NCBI GenBank assembly: GCA_040954595.2
Contig: CM082577.2
Location: 17,918,001-17,982,000, forward strand
Source of the DNA: Balanoglossus misakiensis
Taxonomy: Eukaryota > Hemichordata
DNA: 64,000 nt
Direction of reading: 5' to 3'
Positions 1 through 11,265 of the stretch are shown here, piece by piece; the first letter of the stretch is position 1; each line of letters begins with the position of its first letter. A program made the position numbers and the translations under genes. A model generated the notes under the pieces. It did not search any database and had not been told where the DNA came from. It was given only the letters and a program-made list of their open reading frames with translations.

Positions 1-107
1 TGGATGAAAAATTTTGGTAAGAAAAAATCCCTTGGGTGGCACTGATGGAAAGCCTTTACCGAGCACCAGCTTCAACCTAAATAAGCCACCAGCATAAGGG
101 GTTCCAC
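1..107 (-). CDS. UBE2S: UBE2S exon 3 (partial, runs off left edge)
   Basis: On the minus strand a pyrimidine-rich acceptor ending in ttgtgtttacag is followed by 107 coding bases. With the single G carried over from exon 2 they encode 36 residues beginning [20 protein letters not shown] and ending TKIFHP. This is the core of the ubiquitin-conjugating (UBC) fold of UBE2S, the E2 that extends K11-linked chains for the anaphase-promoting complex. The window stops at the first two residues of the HPN motif, so the catalytic cysteine and the basic C-terminal tail are outside. Phase agrees with exon 2 and no stop interrupts the exon. Family identity is from recognition of the protein. Confidence 0.95.
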
Positions 108-269
108 CTGTAAACACAAAGTCATAGTAGGGTTGGTAATTTCCATGGAAAATCATGTTGGTAACTACATGTAGGTTTCAATATTTAATAGAGCTCCTGT
201 GGTTGTGTCATTTTTCCCAGGAAATCCTGTCATTAGACCATATAGCCTTAAAATAATTTTGTTATTTAA

Positions 270-853
270 GCAATAACCCCGCCGCAGGCGGGTATACGCG
301 AGATTTGGGTACAATTCGAGACATATAGCACGAGCCGTTAGGCGAGTGCTATATGGAGCGAATTGTACCCAAATCGAGTGTATACCCGACTGAGGCGGGG
401 GTTATTGCTATTGTATTATATCATTCAACAATTGATTTTGTGGCATATCAGTGTCATTTTCTTACCGAAACGGCGTCAGAAAGAGAAATTACGATCGTGA
501 ACCAACATGGCGACGATGAATGTCAACACGAGCGGCCGCGATCCAGCCGGGATCGAGAATTAAACATGAAGCAGACGACAAAAAGTGACAAGACGGGCAT
601 CGCGCGTGGCAAAGTGACAAATATTTCCACAGAGCAGTTCCAAAATAAAACGTCCGTTAATTCAACAGCATTTTTGTTTTATTTATTTGGTTTAAACACG
701 CGCGACTGTGGTTTAACCGCACATTTTTGTTGCCGTATGCTAGTTCAGGGGCCCGTTTTACCACTGCCAGCAGTGCATTATGAGTATTTTAGCATCGCTG
801 GATTGAGCTCTCGTCCAATCAGAATTGTGGACGGTAGGCATGATATAATATAA
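270..853 (-). mobile_element. HB-1 hairpin element, copy a
   Basis: A near-perfect palindrome (270-408) opens with gcaataacccc and closes with ggggttattgc. It is joined to a body (409-853) with AT-rich inverted ends, tattatatcat at the left and gcatgatataata at the right. The stem apex at 331-346 reads CGAG-CC-GTTA-GG-CGAG. Read on the minus strand, the body matches the left flank of the Crypton gene near 14.62-14.93 kb and then jumps to the sequence after 16.72 kb. It still encodes the start MPVLSLFVVCF before running out of frame. I infer an internally deleted, non-autonomous Crypton derivative. The right part contains a CCAAT box (tccaatcag). Confidence 0.75.
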
Positions 854-1156
854 TTGATGATAGACTGGACTGACCAAATTCAGGCACCTGCATGTATTAT
901 ATGATTGAATTTCTGCATTGCAATTTTAAAACCTTATCATGTGACAGAGAAGACAAGACAGAACAAGAGAGTTGAAATGTAAAACAAGTGTTGTGAAAGA
1001 ACACCTATAGTTTTGTGACACTGTCATAGATATATCAACTATACACCATGTGATAACTTACTCCTGGCAGCATGTAATTGTATTGATTACACCTCACATA
1101 TTATGTTGTATTCGTGATTGGCTGAGACGCACTCATGTGATATAGAAAAAAGTTAT

Positions 1157-1439
1157 ATAGGGATAAACTGTGTTAACGCCATCTTGAAAATTTGCAGTGC
1201 ATTATGGGTCAATTGAGTTCCGGTTGGGGGGTGGGGGAGTAGCGCCTACAACCTATCCATTTTCCAGCGGTTTTGTCAGATTTTCTTCAAGTAACGTTAG
1301 TAGTAGTAGTTACATGAAGAAAATCTGACTAAACCGCTGGAAATGGATAGGTTGTAGACGCTACTCCCCCAACCGGAACTCAATTGACCCATAATGCACT
1401 GCAAATTTTCAAGATGGCGTTAACACAGTTTATCCCTAT
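1157..1439. mobile_element. Foldback element, 283-bp palindrome
   Basis: The sequence atagggataaactgtg at the left is answered by cacagtttatccctat at the right. The arms match almost base for base to a centre of tagtagtagtag near 1300. Arm length is about 135 bp. Sequence to its left (about 1090-1156, with a gattggctgagac motif and atgtgatata) resembles the body of HB-2, so it may be the hairpin of another HB family, but its apex lacks the GA/GA cap. Confidence 0.75.
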
Positions 1440-1609
1440 CACATGGCTAGAGTTGATAAAGCCCTGTCGCATGCCTTGATATTGCCCGCTGGGTTGTTTT
1501 GATGTTCTGCGCGCGACTTCTGCGCACAACAAACTCTCGTTCAATGGCTTCCTCCACGATCAGTCAACTCCTGCATCTACAGCTTGAAAGCGACACACAG
1601 GATTAACAC

Positions 1610-1736
1610 TAGACTCTCACAACCCCTCTCGCCATCCATGCAGGCTTATGGAACGGTGCTTCTCCCCTGCCAAACAGTTGAGGGCGTGTCAGTGAAGAGC
1701 CTTGTTGTAGCGAACCGTGGGCTGTGAGAGAGTCTA
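1610..1736 (-). mobile_element. Small TAG/CTA MITE (family M2), copy a
   Basis: 127 bp with inverted ends TAGACTCTC and GAGAGTCTA. It is the reverse complement of the copy at 12248-12399, sharing the central block around cggttcgctacaacaagg. The flanking 9-mers (gattaacac and gcttacacc) agree only in part, so this is an older insertion. Confidence 0.65.
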
Positions 1737-1845
1737 GCTTACACCTGTTCAACTCGACGATATTTTACTGCAAACAGGCAGTAAATACATGTACACCAAA
1801 ATTGCAACCAACAGGGCAGTTTCCTCAAAATTATCTGCATGCAAA

Positions 1846-2155
1846 AAGATCTGCATGTCAATAGAACTCAAAATGAGATGTTACAGAAACAAGGTCACCA
1901 CATGGTTTTTGACTCTGCCGTCGTTCAAATCAATCACCTTACACAACACACTACTGATTGGCCAGAGCAATGACCTGGGCGTTGCTAATAGTAGGAAAAT
2001 AATTAGCATTAATTAGCAACATTTGTTCCATGGTAACGGCCAATCAGTAATGTGTTGCGTAAGGTGATTGACTTGAAAGACGTCAGAGTCAAAACCATGT
2101 GGTGACCTCGTTGCCGTGACATCGCATTTTGAGTTCTATTGACATGCAGATCTTG
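1846..2155. mobile_element. Foldback element with 118-bp arms
   Basis: The arm starting agatctgcatgtcaatag (1846-1963) is repeated inverted at 2037-2155. A spacer of about 73 bp lies between them. Differences between the arms are few, one of them a short indel. No coding capacity. The arms may extend a little further left. Target duplication not clear. Confidence 0.7.
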
Positions 2156-3134
2156 AAAAATTCAGATAGTTGATTCTATGGCCAGGCCAAGTGTGTAGAA
2201 TTTCTATTTATCTAAAACACACTGGTCTGGAGCCAGGCTAGTGTCACTTTAAAATCAGTGTGTCAACCTACTTTTTTCTGTTTGCAAGATGGTGTGGTTT
2301 GCCTATCTACCCCTTCCTCAACAAAAAAATAAGTTGTTTTCAATGACCTAGTCCCCAATGGATAAACAGATTTATAGAATTTATAAGGTGTTCGGAGTTG
2401 TGAACATTTTAGCATTTTCAGCTCATTTACATATTTTGGTACAGACAACTTCATTTGAACATAACCCCATCTAGTGAAGTATACATCAACAAGGCAAGTT
2501 TTTGCAGTGGATGGACATAAGAACAGACACACATACACATTTATAGTCGAATCTTGTTAAACTAGTACAAAAAGCACTGTTTGTTATATGCACATTTTGT
2601 AATAACCGATGTCAGTTTGGGGAAATTTTAATGACAATATGGCTTCCTGCGCAGTATTGAAAGTATTGTCATTTCTGTTAAATGTTGATTTTTGGATTAT
2701 CCTTAGTCTTGCTCCAAGACTGTGTGATATGTTCTGCGCGTACATCCTTAAGGTAATTTTTGCAAGATCAAACATTCCATATTACACAAAATAAATGTAC
2801 ATGTACACACATTTTTGACCTCTATCAAAAATAAAATAATGAATGCTGCCAAGAACTCCCAAGTCGGCCGACAGTAACACACACTGTCAACATGACTGTA
2901 AACAACCTCTGTTTATCCAAAAAATAATGTCCCTGTTATCACAATTGTCATCTTCAAAGTTATGAACAAAGCCAAAAATGTGTAAACAACTTGAATGGAG
3001 TAAGAGTGTGTGTTGAGTTATAACAACTGAACATACCAGAATAACAGTCTGTCAAAAGAAATAAAAAACAACCAAAATACTGTCAAACGATACTGACTTT
3101 ACTGACTTTGTCCCTCAAAACTCTATGGGATTAC

Positions 3135-3282
3135 CTGGGCCTTCTATTGTCGCTTGAATGTCCGTAATGTCTTCTTCATTTGGATAGATTTTAATGCCCT
3201 CTGGTGGGTCACATGATAACTCCGAGATTTCTTTGGCTACCTGTCTGATTGTTTGTGGTGACAGATTTTCAACATTGGAACT
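3135..3282 (-). CDS. UBE2S: UBE2S exon 2
   Basis: 148 bases lie between acceptor ccattctgcag and donor CCAG|gtaatc on the minus strand. They start in phase 0 and end in phase 1, matching exon 3. The peptide begins [20 protein letters not shown] and ends with [13 protein letters not shown]; this is the N-terminal helix and first strands of UBE2S, very like the vertebrate protein, which starts MNSNVENL. Exon 1, probably only a few codons ending in phase 0, must lie at higher coordinates but could not be recognised. The gene therefore points away from MRTF and may share its promoter region. Confidence 0.95.
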
Positions 3283-3453
3283 CTGCAGAATGGATAAGAA
3301 AAACAAGCAGTGTCAATGACACTGCTCTCATTGACGAGAAATTATGCATGAGAAAGTGACAAAAATGTCAGGTATGATACCAGAACCAGTTATTCATTGT
3401 AGTTGAACTTGAACTACATGTAATCCATCAGGCAGACATGATAATCTGAAAAA

Positions 3454-5193
3454 TAGCGTCAAGGACACTGTGGTCCCATTTGAGGACATAGCACATAGCA
3501 ACATAGCAATAAGCATATCTGCTCTGGATGCCAAGATATGGAAAAGTAGGTCAAAGGTCACCTGAGGTCATGCAAAATTTGGGCAAGAAATTTTGACCCT
3601 ATACTGGTCCATGTTGAACAAAAACCAAACCTATAGCCCTATTGGTTAGCCTGTAATTAGGTATGCACATAATTAATGAGATATGCAGGCGTCACAGGTG
3701 ACCCATATTTTGGCTTTTCAATTTTAGTCCCAACCCTCCAAACGCGAAGTCTGTATCTGCTCTGGATGCCAAGATATGATAAAGTAGGTCAAAGGTCACC
3801 TGAGGTCATGCAAAATTTGGGCAAGAAATTTTGACCTTATACTGGTCCATGTTCAATAAAAACCAAACCTATAGCCTTATTGGTTAGCCTAGGATTAGGT
3901 ATGCACATAATTAATGAGATATGCAGGTGTCAAAGGTGACCCCCAATTTTGGCTTTTCAATTTTAGTGCCAACCCTCCAAACGCCAAGTATGTACCTGCT
4001 CTAGATGCCAAGATATGGTAAAGTAGGTCAAAGGTCACCTAAGGTCATGCAAAATTTGGGCAAGAAATTTTGACCCTATACTGGTCCATGTTCAACAAAA
4101 ACCAAACCTATAGCCTTATTGGTTAGCCTGGAATTAGGTATGCACATAATTAATGAGATATGCAGGTGTCACAGGTGACCCCCAATTTTGGCTTCTCAAT
4201 TTTAGTGCCAATCCTCTAAACGCCAAGTCTGTACCTGCTCTGGATGCCAAGATATGGAAAAGTAGGTCAAAGGTCACCTGAGGTCATGCAAAATTTGGGC
4301 AAGAAATTTTGACCCTATACTGGTCCATGTTCAACAAAAACCAAACCTATAGCCCTATTGGTTAGCCTTGAATTAGGTATGCACATAATTAATGAGATAT
4401 GCAGGTGTCACAGGTGACCCCCCAATTTTGGCTTTTCAATTTTAGTCCCAACCCTCCAAACGCCAAGTCTGTACCTGCTCTGGATGCCCAGATATAGGAA
4501 AGTAGGTCAAAGGTCACCTGAGGTCACCCAAGATTTGGGCAAGAAATTTTGACCCTATACTGGTCCATGTCCCACAAGAACGAAACCTCTAGCCCTATTA
4601 GTTAGCCCGGAATTAGGTATGCACATAATTAATGTGTTAAGCAGGTGTTACAGGTGAGCCCAAAAATGTGCCTTTTATTTTGGCCTCATTGTGCTCACTG
4701 ACCAATAGACAGTCTCTGTACAGGACTATTGCACAGACCAGAATTCCACAATAAGACGTGGACATAGCTTAACCATAGAGGTATAAGTAAAGGTATAAAT
4801 TTAATAAAAAGACTAAAAAATTCATGAAAAATAAAACATCCATGATATCAACTTAACACTTACAGGTCGGTGTGAGGTTGACATAAGGTACATACATATC
4901 AATTTTCAAAGCAATCTGACCAGTAATTGTTAAGTTACAGAGTTTTGATCAATTTCACATTTTACAAGCTAATTTGCATATTTTTGGGCCTGGCAACTTC
5001 GTTTGGACAAACTCCCATCTACAGCCCAGCCTGCACCTACACACCAAATATTGAGGTGATACGCGCAGCGGTTTTCAAGTTTTTGATGTGGACGGACATA
5101 CAGACATACATCCATACATCCATCCATACATACATACAGACGCAACCCATCCCATAAGGTCCCATGGTATATAGGCCTATACCAATGGGACCT
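3454..5193 (+). repeat. R1 interspersed repeat, copy A
   Basis: The left end is tagcgtcaaggacactgtgg. The right end is a small palindrome, aggtcccat...atgggacct, preceded by a tacatacatccatac-type microsatellite. Copies of the same unit lie at 20357-21790 (inverted) and 32868-34285, with fragments near 24.6, 32.3, 34.3 and 35.0 kb. In this copy most of the interior is replaced by the tandem array described separately. No coding potential was recognised and the class is unresolved. Confidence 0.7.
3510..4680 (+). repeat. Tandem array of about five 239-bp units
   Basis: The block tctggatgccaagatatgg to gccaaccctccaaacgcc repeats about five times. Corresponding points lie at 3548, 3786, 4025, 4264 and 4504, giving spacings of 238-240 bp. 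Units differ by scattered substitutions, and the last is the most diverged. Each carries a perfect direct repeat AGGTCA-A-AGGTCA, and most a third AGGTCA five bases on; in the third unit that base is aaggtca. Sub-telomeric or CRISPR-like organisation is absent; this is a local minisatellite-type expansion inside R1. Confidence 0.9.
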
Positions 5194-5232
5194 AAAAATG
5201 ACAAAAATTGCTGCCCAGAATACCATATTTAA

Positions 5233-6070
5233 GCAATAACCCGCGCCGCAGGCGGGTATACGCGAGATTTGGGTACAATTCAAGACATGTAGCACGAGTG
5301 CTATATGGAGCGAATTGTACCCAAATCGAGTGTATACCCGACTGAGGCAGGGGTTATTGCTATTATATTATATCAACAATAGTTTTTGTGGCATATCAGT
5401 GTCATTATCTTACCGAAACGGCATCAGAAAGAGAAATTACGATCGTGAACCAACATGGCAACGATGAATGTAAACACGAGCGGCCGCGATCCAGCCGGGA
5501 TCGAGCATTAAACATGAAGCAGACGACAAAAAGTGACAAGACGGGCATCGCGCGTGGCAAAGATTTCCACAGAGCAGTTCCAAAATAAAACGTCCGTTAA
5601 TTCAACAGTATTTTTGTTTTATTTATTTGGTTTAACACGCGCGACTGTGGTTTAACCGCACATTTTTGCCGCCGTATTCTAGTTCAGGGGCCCGTTTTAG
5701 CAGTGCATTATTGCTTAATTATATTATACCAGTATATTGATGGTGTAAATCACGCTATTTGATTGGTCGAGACACTACACGTGACTGTGAAACTGATATA
5801 TTAGCCATATACCACAGTCATATATCATAGTCAAAGAAAATGCCTTTTTAAAATGTTTTATGCAAAGTTTCAATATACTGGCATAATATAATAGCAATAA
5901 AACACCCCCAGCCATGGTACACCACTCGATTTTGACCAGTTCACGACATATACGCACGAGCGATAGCGAGTGCGTATATGTCGTGAAATGGTCAAAATTT
6001 ATTTTAGCATCGCTGGATTGAGCTCTCGTCCAATCAGAATTGCGGACGGTAGCATGATATAATATAATTA
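5233..6070 (-). mobile_element. HB-1 copy b, interrupted by HB-2
   Basis: The hairpin is 5233-5360 and the body 5361-5710, resuming at about 6001-6070. Compared with copy a, the body breaks after gcagtgcatta and continues at ttttagcatcgctgg, exactly around the inserted HB-2 copy. The hairpin apex has collapsed: stem gtagca, a single CGAG, stem tgctat, as if one of two direct CGAG repeats and the mini-stem were lost. The body is otherwise very close to copy a. Confidence 0.7.
5711..6000 (+). mobile_element. HB-2 copy a, nested in HB-1 b
   Basis: The body has inverted ends tattataccagtatattga and tcaatatactggcataata, followed by a hairpin starting gcaataaaacaccccc (about 5889). Apex 5957-5970 is CGAG-C-GATA-G-CGAG. 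The distal part of the right arm is missing, so the palindrome is incomplete. The body has a reversed CCAAT box (gattggtc) followed by an acacgtgac E-box. Confidence 0.7.
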
Positions 6071-6894
6071 TATTTTAACCACATTATTGGCATATTATTT
6101 TAAGTCCCTTAGGCACTGCAACAGTGCAAGCCAAACTGTAAGTGTAAACAAAACAGATGAGCCACTTGAATGTTTGTACAATCACCATGTGTTTATCAAT
6201 AATACATGTAATACAGCCCCATTGGTCGACTCAATCATGCATATGGCTGTTTTAGCCTCTGACCACACCAGTACATGTAGAAACAGTACACACAGTCTGC
6301 AAGGCTGTCATGAGTACCAATGTACTGTAACAAAGTTCTCTCTTGGTTAAAATGAAAGTAGAAGCTAAAATATGTGTGACTTCAGAATTGGATTTCAAAT
6401 GGTTATTCTTCTTTAACCGCTTTCTGTATCTCTGTCAATCTTCCACAATTTCCCTGAATATTCCTTGCTTCTTTGTTGAATCGCTAATTTTGTATAGTCT
6501 GTCGATTTCTGCTTACTAGTTGTGGTGAGATACAGTAACATGGCACTGAACAGCACATTTTCACTGTCACTGTAACATGCTAACTAGAGGCATTCTGTTG
6601 CTTTTCTAAAATGTAAAAGTTAAAGTATTGTTATGGTTATCTGGATCTGAATGGGACAATAACTAGCATATCTATTGGCTATGCCACCTCATAATGATCT
6701 CGAATAATGTCATTACATGCTGCCTGGTATGAAACTAGTATAAGTTAGTACATTACCATTTTGAATGAAAATGATGGTAGTTACAGATAGTGGACCTTTG
6801 ACTTGATGGCAACATCTACAGCCAAAAAAGTACAAATCACATAGTAAGATTTAACCAATCTATTATGTTACCAGTGAAACTGATTGGTCTCCAG

Positions 6895-7154
6895 CGCCAC
6901 CTCAGGTGGGTATACACGAGATTTGGGTACAATTCGTGACATACAGTGCTATGGAGCGAATTGTACCCAAATCGAGTGTATACCCAACTGCGGTGGGAGT
7001 TAATGTTATATTAATTATTTGATTTTGTGGCATACCAGTGTCTTATTGGTTGCAGAAAAAGTTAGCAGTGTTACTCGGTATTTTGGGTATTTTTGCATCG
7101 CTGGATTGAGCTCTCATCCAATCAGAATGGTAGACGGTACCGGCATAATATAAT
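6895..7154 (-). mobile_element. HB-1 copy c (shortened)
   Basis: A diverged hairpin, about 6895-7000, has arms containing gatttgggtacaattcg and its complement. It is followed by a body lacking most of the middle. The body ends gcatcgctggattgagctct and then ccggcataatataatg, as in the other copies. The apex motif is lost (acagtgctatgg). Confidence 0.6.
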
Positions 7155-8520
7155 GTAATTCCGAATTGTTGTTTTTGTCTGTTAGATGTTCCTGCTAAGT
7201 CAATTGATATTTGCAACTAACACAGTAATTTTATTTAAGACAAATTAAGAGACGTATATATTATTAGTATATTCATGTGTACTGTTTTCGAATTTCTTTA
7301 TAATAGGCTACAATAGCAGGCCTACTTTGTTGAATTTGGGGTCTGTTTTGTAGTATTTGTTGTATACCAAAGAGGTGTGCATTTAATGGAAGGGCTTTGT
7401 CCTGGGCTATATAAAAAGTCATTTGTGAATATGCTTCTTAGTTATAAAATAGAATGTCAAAAAAAGTCGAACTGGTGAAATTGGAATTTGGGCTAGCAGG
7501 TTTTACCTTTTCACTTTGCCACTTGTGCTAGGAAATGAACATCAGCTGTTTCCACGTCTTAATCCTACTCAATCCTCTCTTACGTCCATGAACATACGAA
7601 CTTTGTTTCATTGATATATCACATGATCTTTTACTTGGTTTTTACATGATCATGATTATCATGTTCCTCAACCAAAACAAACGTTCGTTGGTTCGTGTTT
7701 GTTACATGTATGTAACGGACAATCGAAAACAGCAATGTACACTATCAAATAATTTTTGAACCCTTGCATTTCTTATGGCCAGCAACTCCTCGACAGAAAT
7801 ATCACCCACGTATGTTTACAGAAATAAACATGTATCAGATCAAAAGGTGGCATCGGTTTAATTTTCACAGACAAATTTGATAGTTTTCCAAGAAGGACAA
7901 TGGAGATTCAAGGTGATACGTGAGTCTCAACGTATTGCAATCAAGAGAAAGTCAATCATGAATCAAGCGCTTATCAGGAAGCTATGTTGACACAACCACC
8001 ACAGAAATACACGAGTGAAGAGAAGTTAGATACTTACACCAGACATCGTAGATTAGAACTGCTTAAATTTGTGTTCAAAGAGAAGAAACGGGGCACCAAA
8101 CCGCACAAGAATGCCAATTATGTTGGTGTTCTTGTTTCTACTATCAATATGGCTTCAAATACGAATATTGAAATGAACCAATCAGATGGCGAGAAAATAC
8201 GCAGCCTCGTTCTAGATTTATTCTCAATCTTAAACGAAAGAGGGCAGTATATAGAACGACGCCGTATGGATTGGATAACCACGGTCACTCCACACCGTGG
8301 GTTAACATTAAAATCTTTCTGTCGCCGTCGCCCACGATTTCTCTGTCTTAAATTAGCGAAGCAGGCGCAGACATGATCATATTTGAGTTCCCAATTTCAG
8401 TGTTTCATGAACGTTACAGCAGAGCACCGACGAGCTAACACAAATCGAAACAACTTGGAAGAGCGGCTGTCGACAGTAGATTGGGCCGGGGCCCTTTTCT
8501 GAGTATCTCATAGCCGCGAT
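7155..8520. other. Unassigned intergenic stretch
   Basis: AT-rich DNA between the UBE2S exon and the element cluster at 8.5 kb. An open frame of 130 codons (7984-8376, plus) has no recognisable domain and no convincing splice signals. The stretch may include the UBE2S first exon or promoter, but nothing supports a specific position. Confidence 0.4.
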
Positions 8521-8534
8521 CGCAGGGTAACTAC

Positions 8535-8630
8535 CAATCTGATTAAAATCAGATGTAGGGAACGGCGACGTGGGTTTTTTTCATGCTGTCGCCTCACTGC
8601 CGTTCCCTACATCTGATTTTAATCAGATTG
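8535..8630. mobile_element. Q hairpin MITE, copy 1 (96 bp, 9-bp TSD)
   Basis: The ends are caatctgattaaaatcagat and its complement, followed inward by gtagggaacggc. Arms are about 36 bp. The target ggtaactac is duplicated perfectly at 8526-8534 and 8631-8639. A 9-bp duplication is typical of Mutator-like (MULE) transposases; no transposase is encoded here. Confidence 0.85.
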
Positions 8631-8720
8631 GGTAACTACGGACAACTCCCATGTGACTGTGGTCTCACAATCGCTTGGGAGTATTGTTACAGACAGCGAT
8701 TGCTCCCTATTTTTTATTAA

Positions 8721-9625
8721 AGGACCGTTCAGTTTTTACGGCTGGGGTGTCGGGGTGTGTGGCAAGTTTGTGTCATCGGTTTTCAATATCAGGCCGACCC
8801 CCCCCCCCTTTGACAGGCCCAAAAATATGATGACCCCCCCCCCCCCCCCCACGCCGAAAACATTCGCCGTCCTGATATGCAATAAAGGGAATGAGGCTCC
8901 TCACACCTCAATTATAAATTTAAGTATTATTGAAGTATATAATAGTATATCGTTGCAATAAAGAAATCTATGAACAAATTAAAATGACAAGTCAATACAA
9001 TAGTTGCTAGAATCGGTAAAACAAGAAAAGTGGAGGGGGGTGGGTGTTTTTCTTATGTGGGAGGGGGTCTCCCCCTCCCACATAAGAATTTTGTAAAAAC
9101 GGTGCTCAAAGTTGCATTTTAATGAACTCAAAAGCAAATTATCTCAATGTTTGGGAGGACCAATTTTACTTTTTGCCACTCCACTCAAAGTTAGAAGATT
9201 TGGCGTCATCTTCGTCATGACATTACATAAAAATATATTTATAAAACTTCTAGTATATAGAAGATGCAGCGCGAAACTATCAGTTATGCAAAATGGTTTA
9301 AACAATTATTCTCCTTTATGTATTCACTTTGTTATATATTATTATCGGTGGGGTTGGGGTGGCAAGCACTCTGCCCTGGTACACTAGACAAACCAGCAAA
9401 AAATGAAATATGGCGGAGAATGAAGGGGGTGGGTGTGGGAGGGGGAAAATTTTGTAAAATAAAGGGCGCGAAACTGCAATTTTGTAGACTCAAAAGCAAA
9501 AGTTCGGTGGCAAAAGTATGTGACCCCCCCCCTAAACGTTTAAAAAAACCAGATGACCCCCCCCCCCTTGTGGACTTCAAAATTTAAGTGACCCCCCCCT
9601 GGATTTTTAAAAACTGAACGGTCCC
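8721..9625. mobile_element. TTAA-site element with C/G tracts, copy 1
   Basis: Terminal inverted repeats of about 18 bp, aggaccgttcagttttta and its complement, abut TTAA on the left and ttag on the right. The interior has runs of 8-18 C or G (for example near 8838) and the AT-rich block aataaagaaatctatgaac. No coding frame is credible. A second, right-truncated copy starts at 23947, also directly after TTAA. Superfamily unresolved; TTAA targeting would suit piggyBac or Kolobok. Confidence 0.7.
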
Positions 9626-9814
9626 TTAGGATCAAGGAGAAGATTGAAGTATTTTATCGATTAAAAAAATACTAAAAGTGGCAGCTATTGGGGGTGGTGC
9701 GATAATTTATAGAAATGGAGTAAAATGATCAATCGCTGTGCATTGTAGGATGCACCAAAATTTATGGACTCCTTTGAAGAAATTTGGGGGGTCTTCTGTG
9801 TGTATGACATGCAT

Positions 9815-10430
9815 GTTTATTTCTTTATTTATTTACACTTTAACGAGTGCCCGATTTACCCAATGAGTTATATTCATCGGGGCTCATTCATAACAAGAGA
9901 AGACATTGAAGAAAAATAAATGAATGAAAAGTAACCCTAAATCATGAGTCAATTACAGAGGAACGTTGTTCTTAGTATACTCTCTTAACATAGTTTTTAA
10001 GTGATTCACGTTGTTAGCATATTTTACACCAGGTGGTAGCAATTCCAAAAGTTCGTTGCCCTGTAATGAAAGGTTCTCTTACCAGCGTTAGTGTAGCATC
10101 TTGGAGAATACAGGTTAAACTGGGAAATGGAACGCGTCACATACATATTCATATGGTATTGAAATGTGAACAAATAATAAAAAAACGTATAACTCGGAGC
10201 ATTATACATGTACGTTACAGCAAGAAAATTAAAACAGATCCGTTGTCTCACCGATAGATCTGTTACAGCAAAAAGATCAACTGACGAGAATCCGTTGGAA
10301 AGTTCAAATAACAGGCGCAAAGCTCTCTGGATTATGCCTGTCGTGTTACACCAAACAAGGACACAGTAATCCACAGAACACTGAACTAATATGATTGCGT
10401 CTTGGGGATAAATGGAAGAAGTCGACGAAT
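9815..10430 (-). pseudogene. Degenerate LINE 3' remnant
   Basis: The minus strand encodes a broken peptide with the C-terminal signature of CR1/L2/Jockey-type reverse transcriptases: SVDYCVLVW, then LSVRQRICFNFLAVTYMYNA, then TNAGKRTFHYRATNFWNCY. The catalytic RT core is absent. Downstream on the same strand lies a short 3' tail ending in aaataaataaagaaata. This is a 5'-truncated, decayed insertion unrelated to the LINE at 60-63 kb. Confidence 0.65.
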
Positions 10431-10479
10431 CAGGCCAATACATTACATAGCTGTTCCATGACAATGTTTAGTTTTTGTT

Positions 10480-11250
10480 TGTTTGTTTATAAATATGGTC
10501 ACGTTTGTTTGTTTGTTTACATGTTATAGGGTTAGGATATATTCAAGGGTTAGGGTTGGTTGGGGTAAATTTATTCGCTAGCTCCCTATACACGTACACG
10601 TACACATCGAACAAAACATTTGTTTCTTAAAGTCTAGTTTTATTTAAATTTGTAGAACAGAAGTAAAATATTCTCAGAGAGGCAACTTTTAATTATTTAA
10701 AGACAATATTTTTCCCGTTAGGATAACATTTATTTCTCTATGGAAAACAGGTCTTCTCTGAGCAGTGAATTGAAATACAATGTACATTGAAAACGATTTT
10801 TTTTTAATGTAGCAAAATTATTTTCTGATGACAACAAATTTAATCCTTTGAAATGCATTTTCCTGTACGTATTTCAGTATCAGTCATATTTGTAATACCA
10901 TAGACAGTAGTCTATAGTACAATTGCGTAAAAATACGAGTCGAGAATCGAAGGAGAGCATAAAACTTGAGGGCGCTACACAATTTAGTTTCATGGACAAT
11001 ATTCTTATGTGAGGGCGCAATTATCTACTTTCTTGGGGAAGAGTGAACATTTTTTTTCGACAAGCACAAACATGAAGACTTTACATCGGTATTACAGGCA
11101 CGCAGACGAGTCAAAACGTTGAGTTGCCACACGAGCGAGATAAAACCTAGCCCTGTACGCAGGACTAGATAAAACCGTTGTCGATGAATGCACCGCACGT
11201 CGTTCCGGCTTTGGCTCCGTCGCCCCCTTCTGACACTCTCGCCATAACCC
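10480..11250. other. No recognisable feature
   Basis: AT-rich intergenic DNA with gtttgttt runs near 10460-10520 and two telomere-like ggttag units near 10530-10550, too few to be a telomeric tract. The right part, 11040-11250, is more GC-rich but has no convincing exon. Confidence 0.4.
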
Positions 11251-11265
11251 AAGCCTGGGTCTCCT

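Larger units (their letters stand above)
108..3134 (-). other. UBE2S: UBE2S intron 2
   Basis: This 3-kb intron has canonical gt..ag ends on the minus strand. It contains HB-1 copy a (270-853), a 283-bp palindrome (1157-1439), a small TAG/CTA element (1610-1736) and a second foldback (1846-2155). The right part, 2250-3130, holds nothing recognisable. Four large palindromes in one intron would give a pre-mRNA with much double-stranded structure. Confidence 0.85.

Noticed and set aside
353-853. 166-codon frame across HB-1 a
   Set aside because: Runs through hairpin and repeat body antisense to the Crypton remnant; copy b has it broken.
3510-4680. CRISPR-like spaced repeats
   Set aside because: Whole 239-bp units repeat without distinct spacers, in an animal genome.
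7984-8376. 130-codon open frame on plus strand
   Set aside because: No domain recognised, no splice signals that fit, and no support beyond length.
10525-10555. Telomere-like gggttagg units
   Set aside because: Only two or three imperfect units; not an interstitial telomere.
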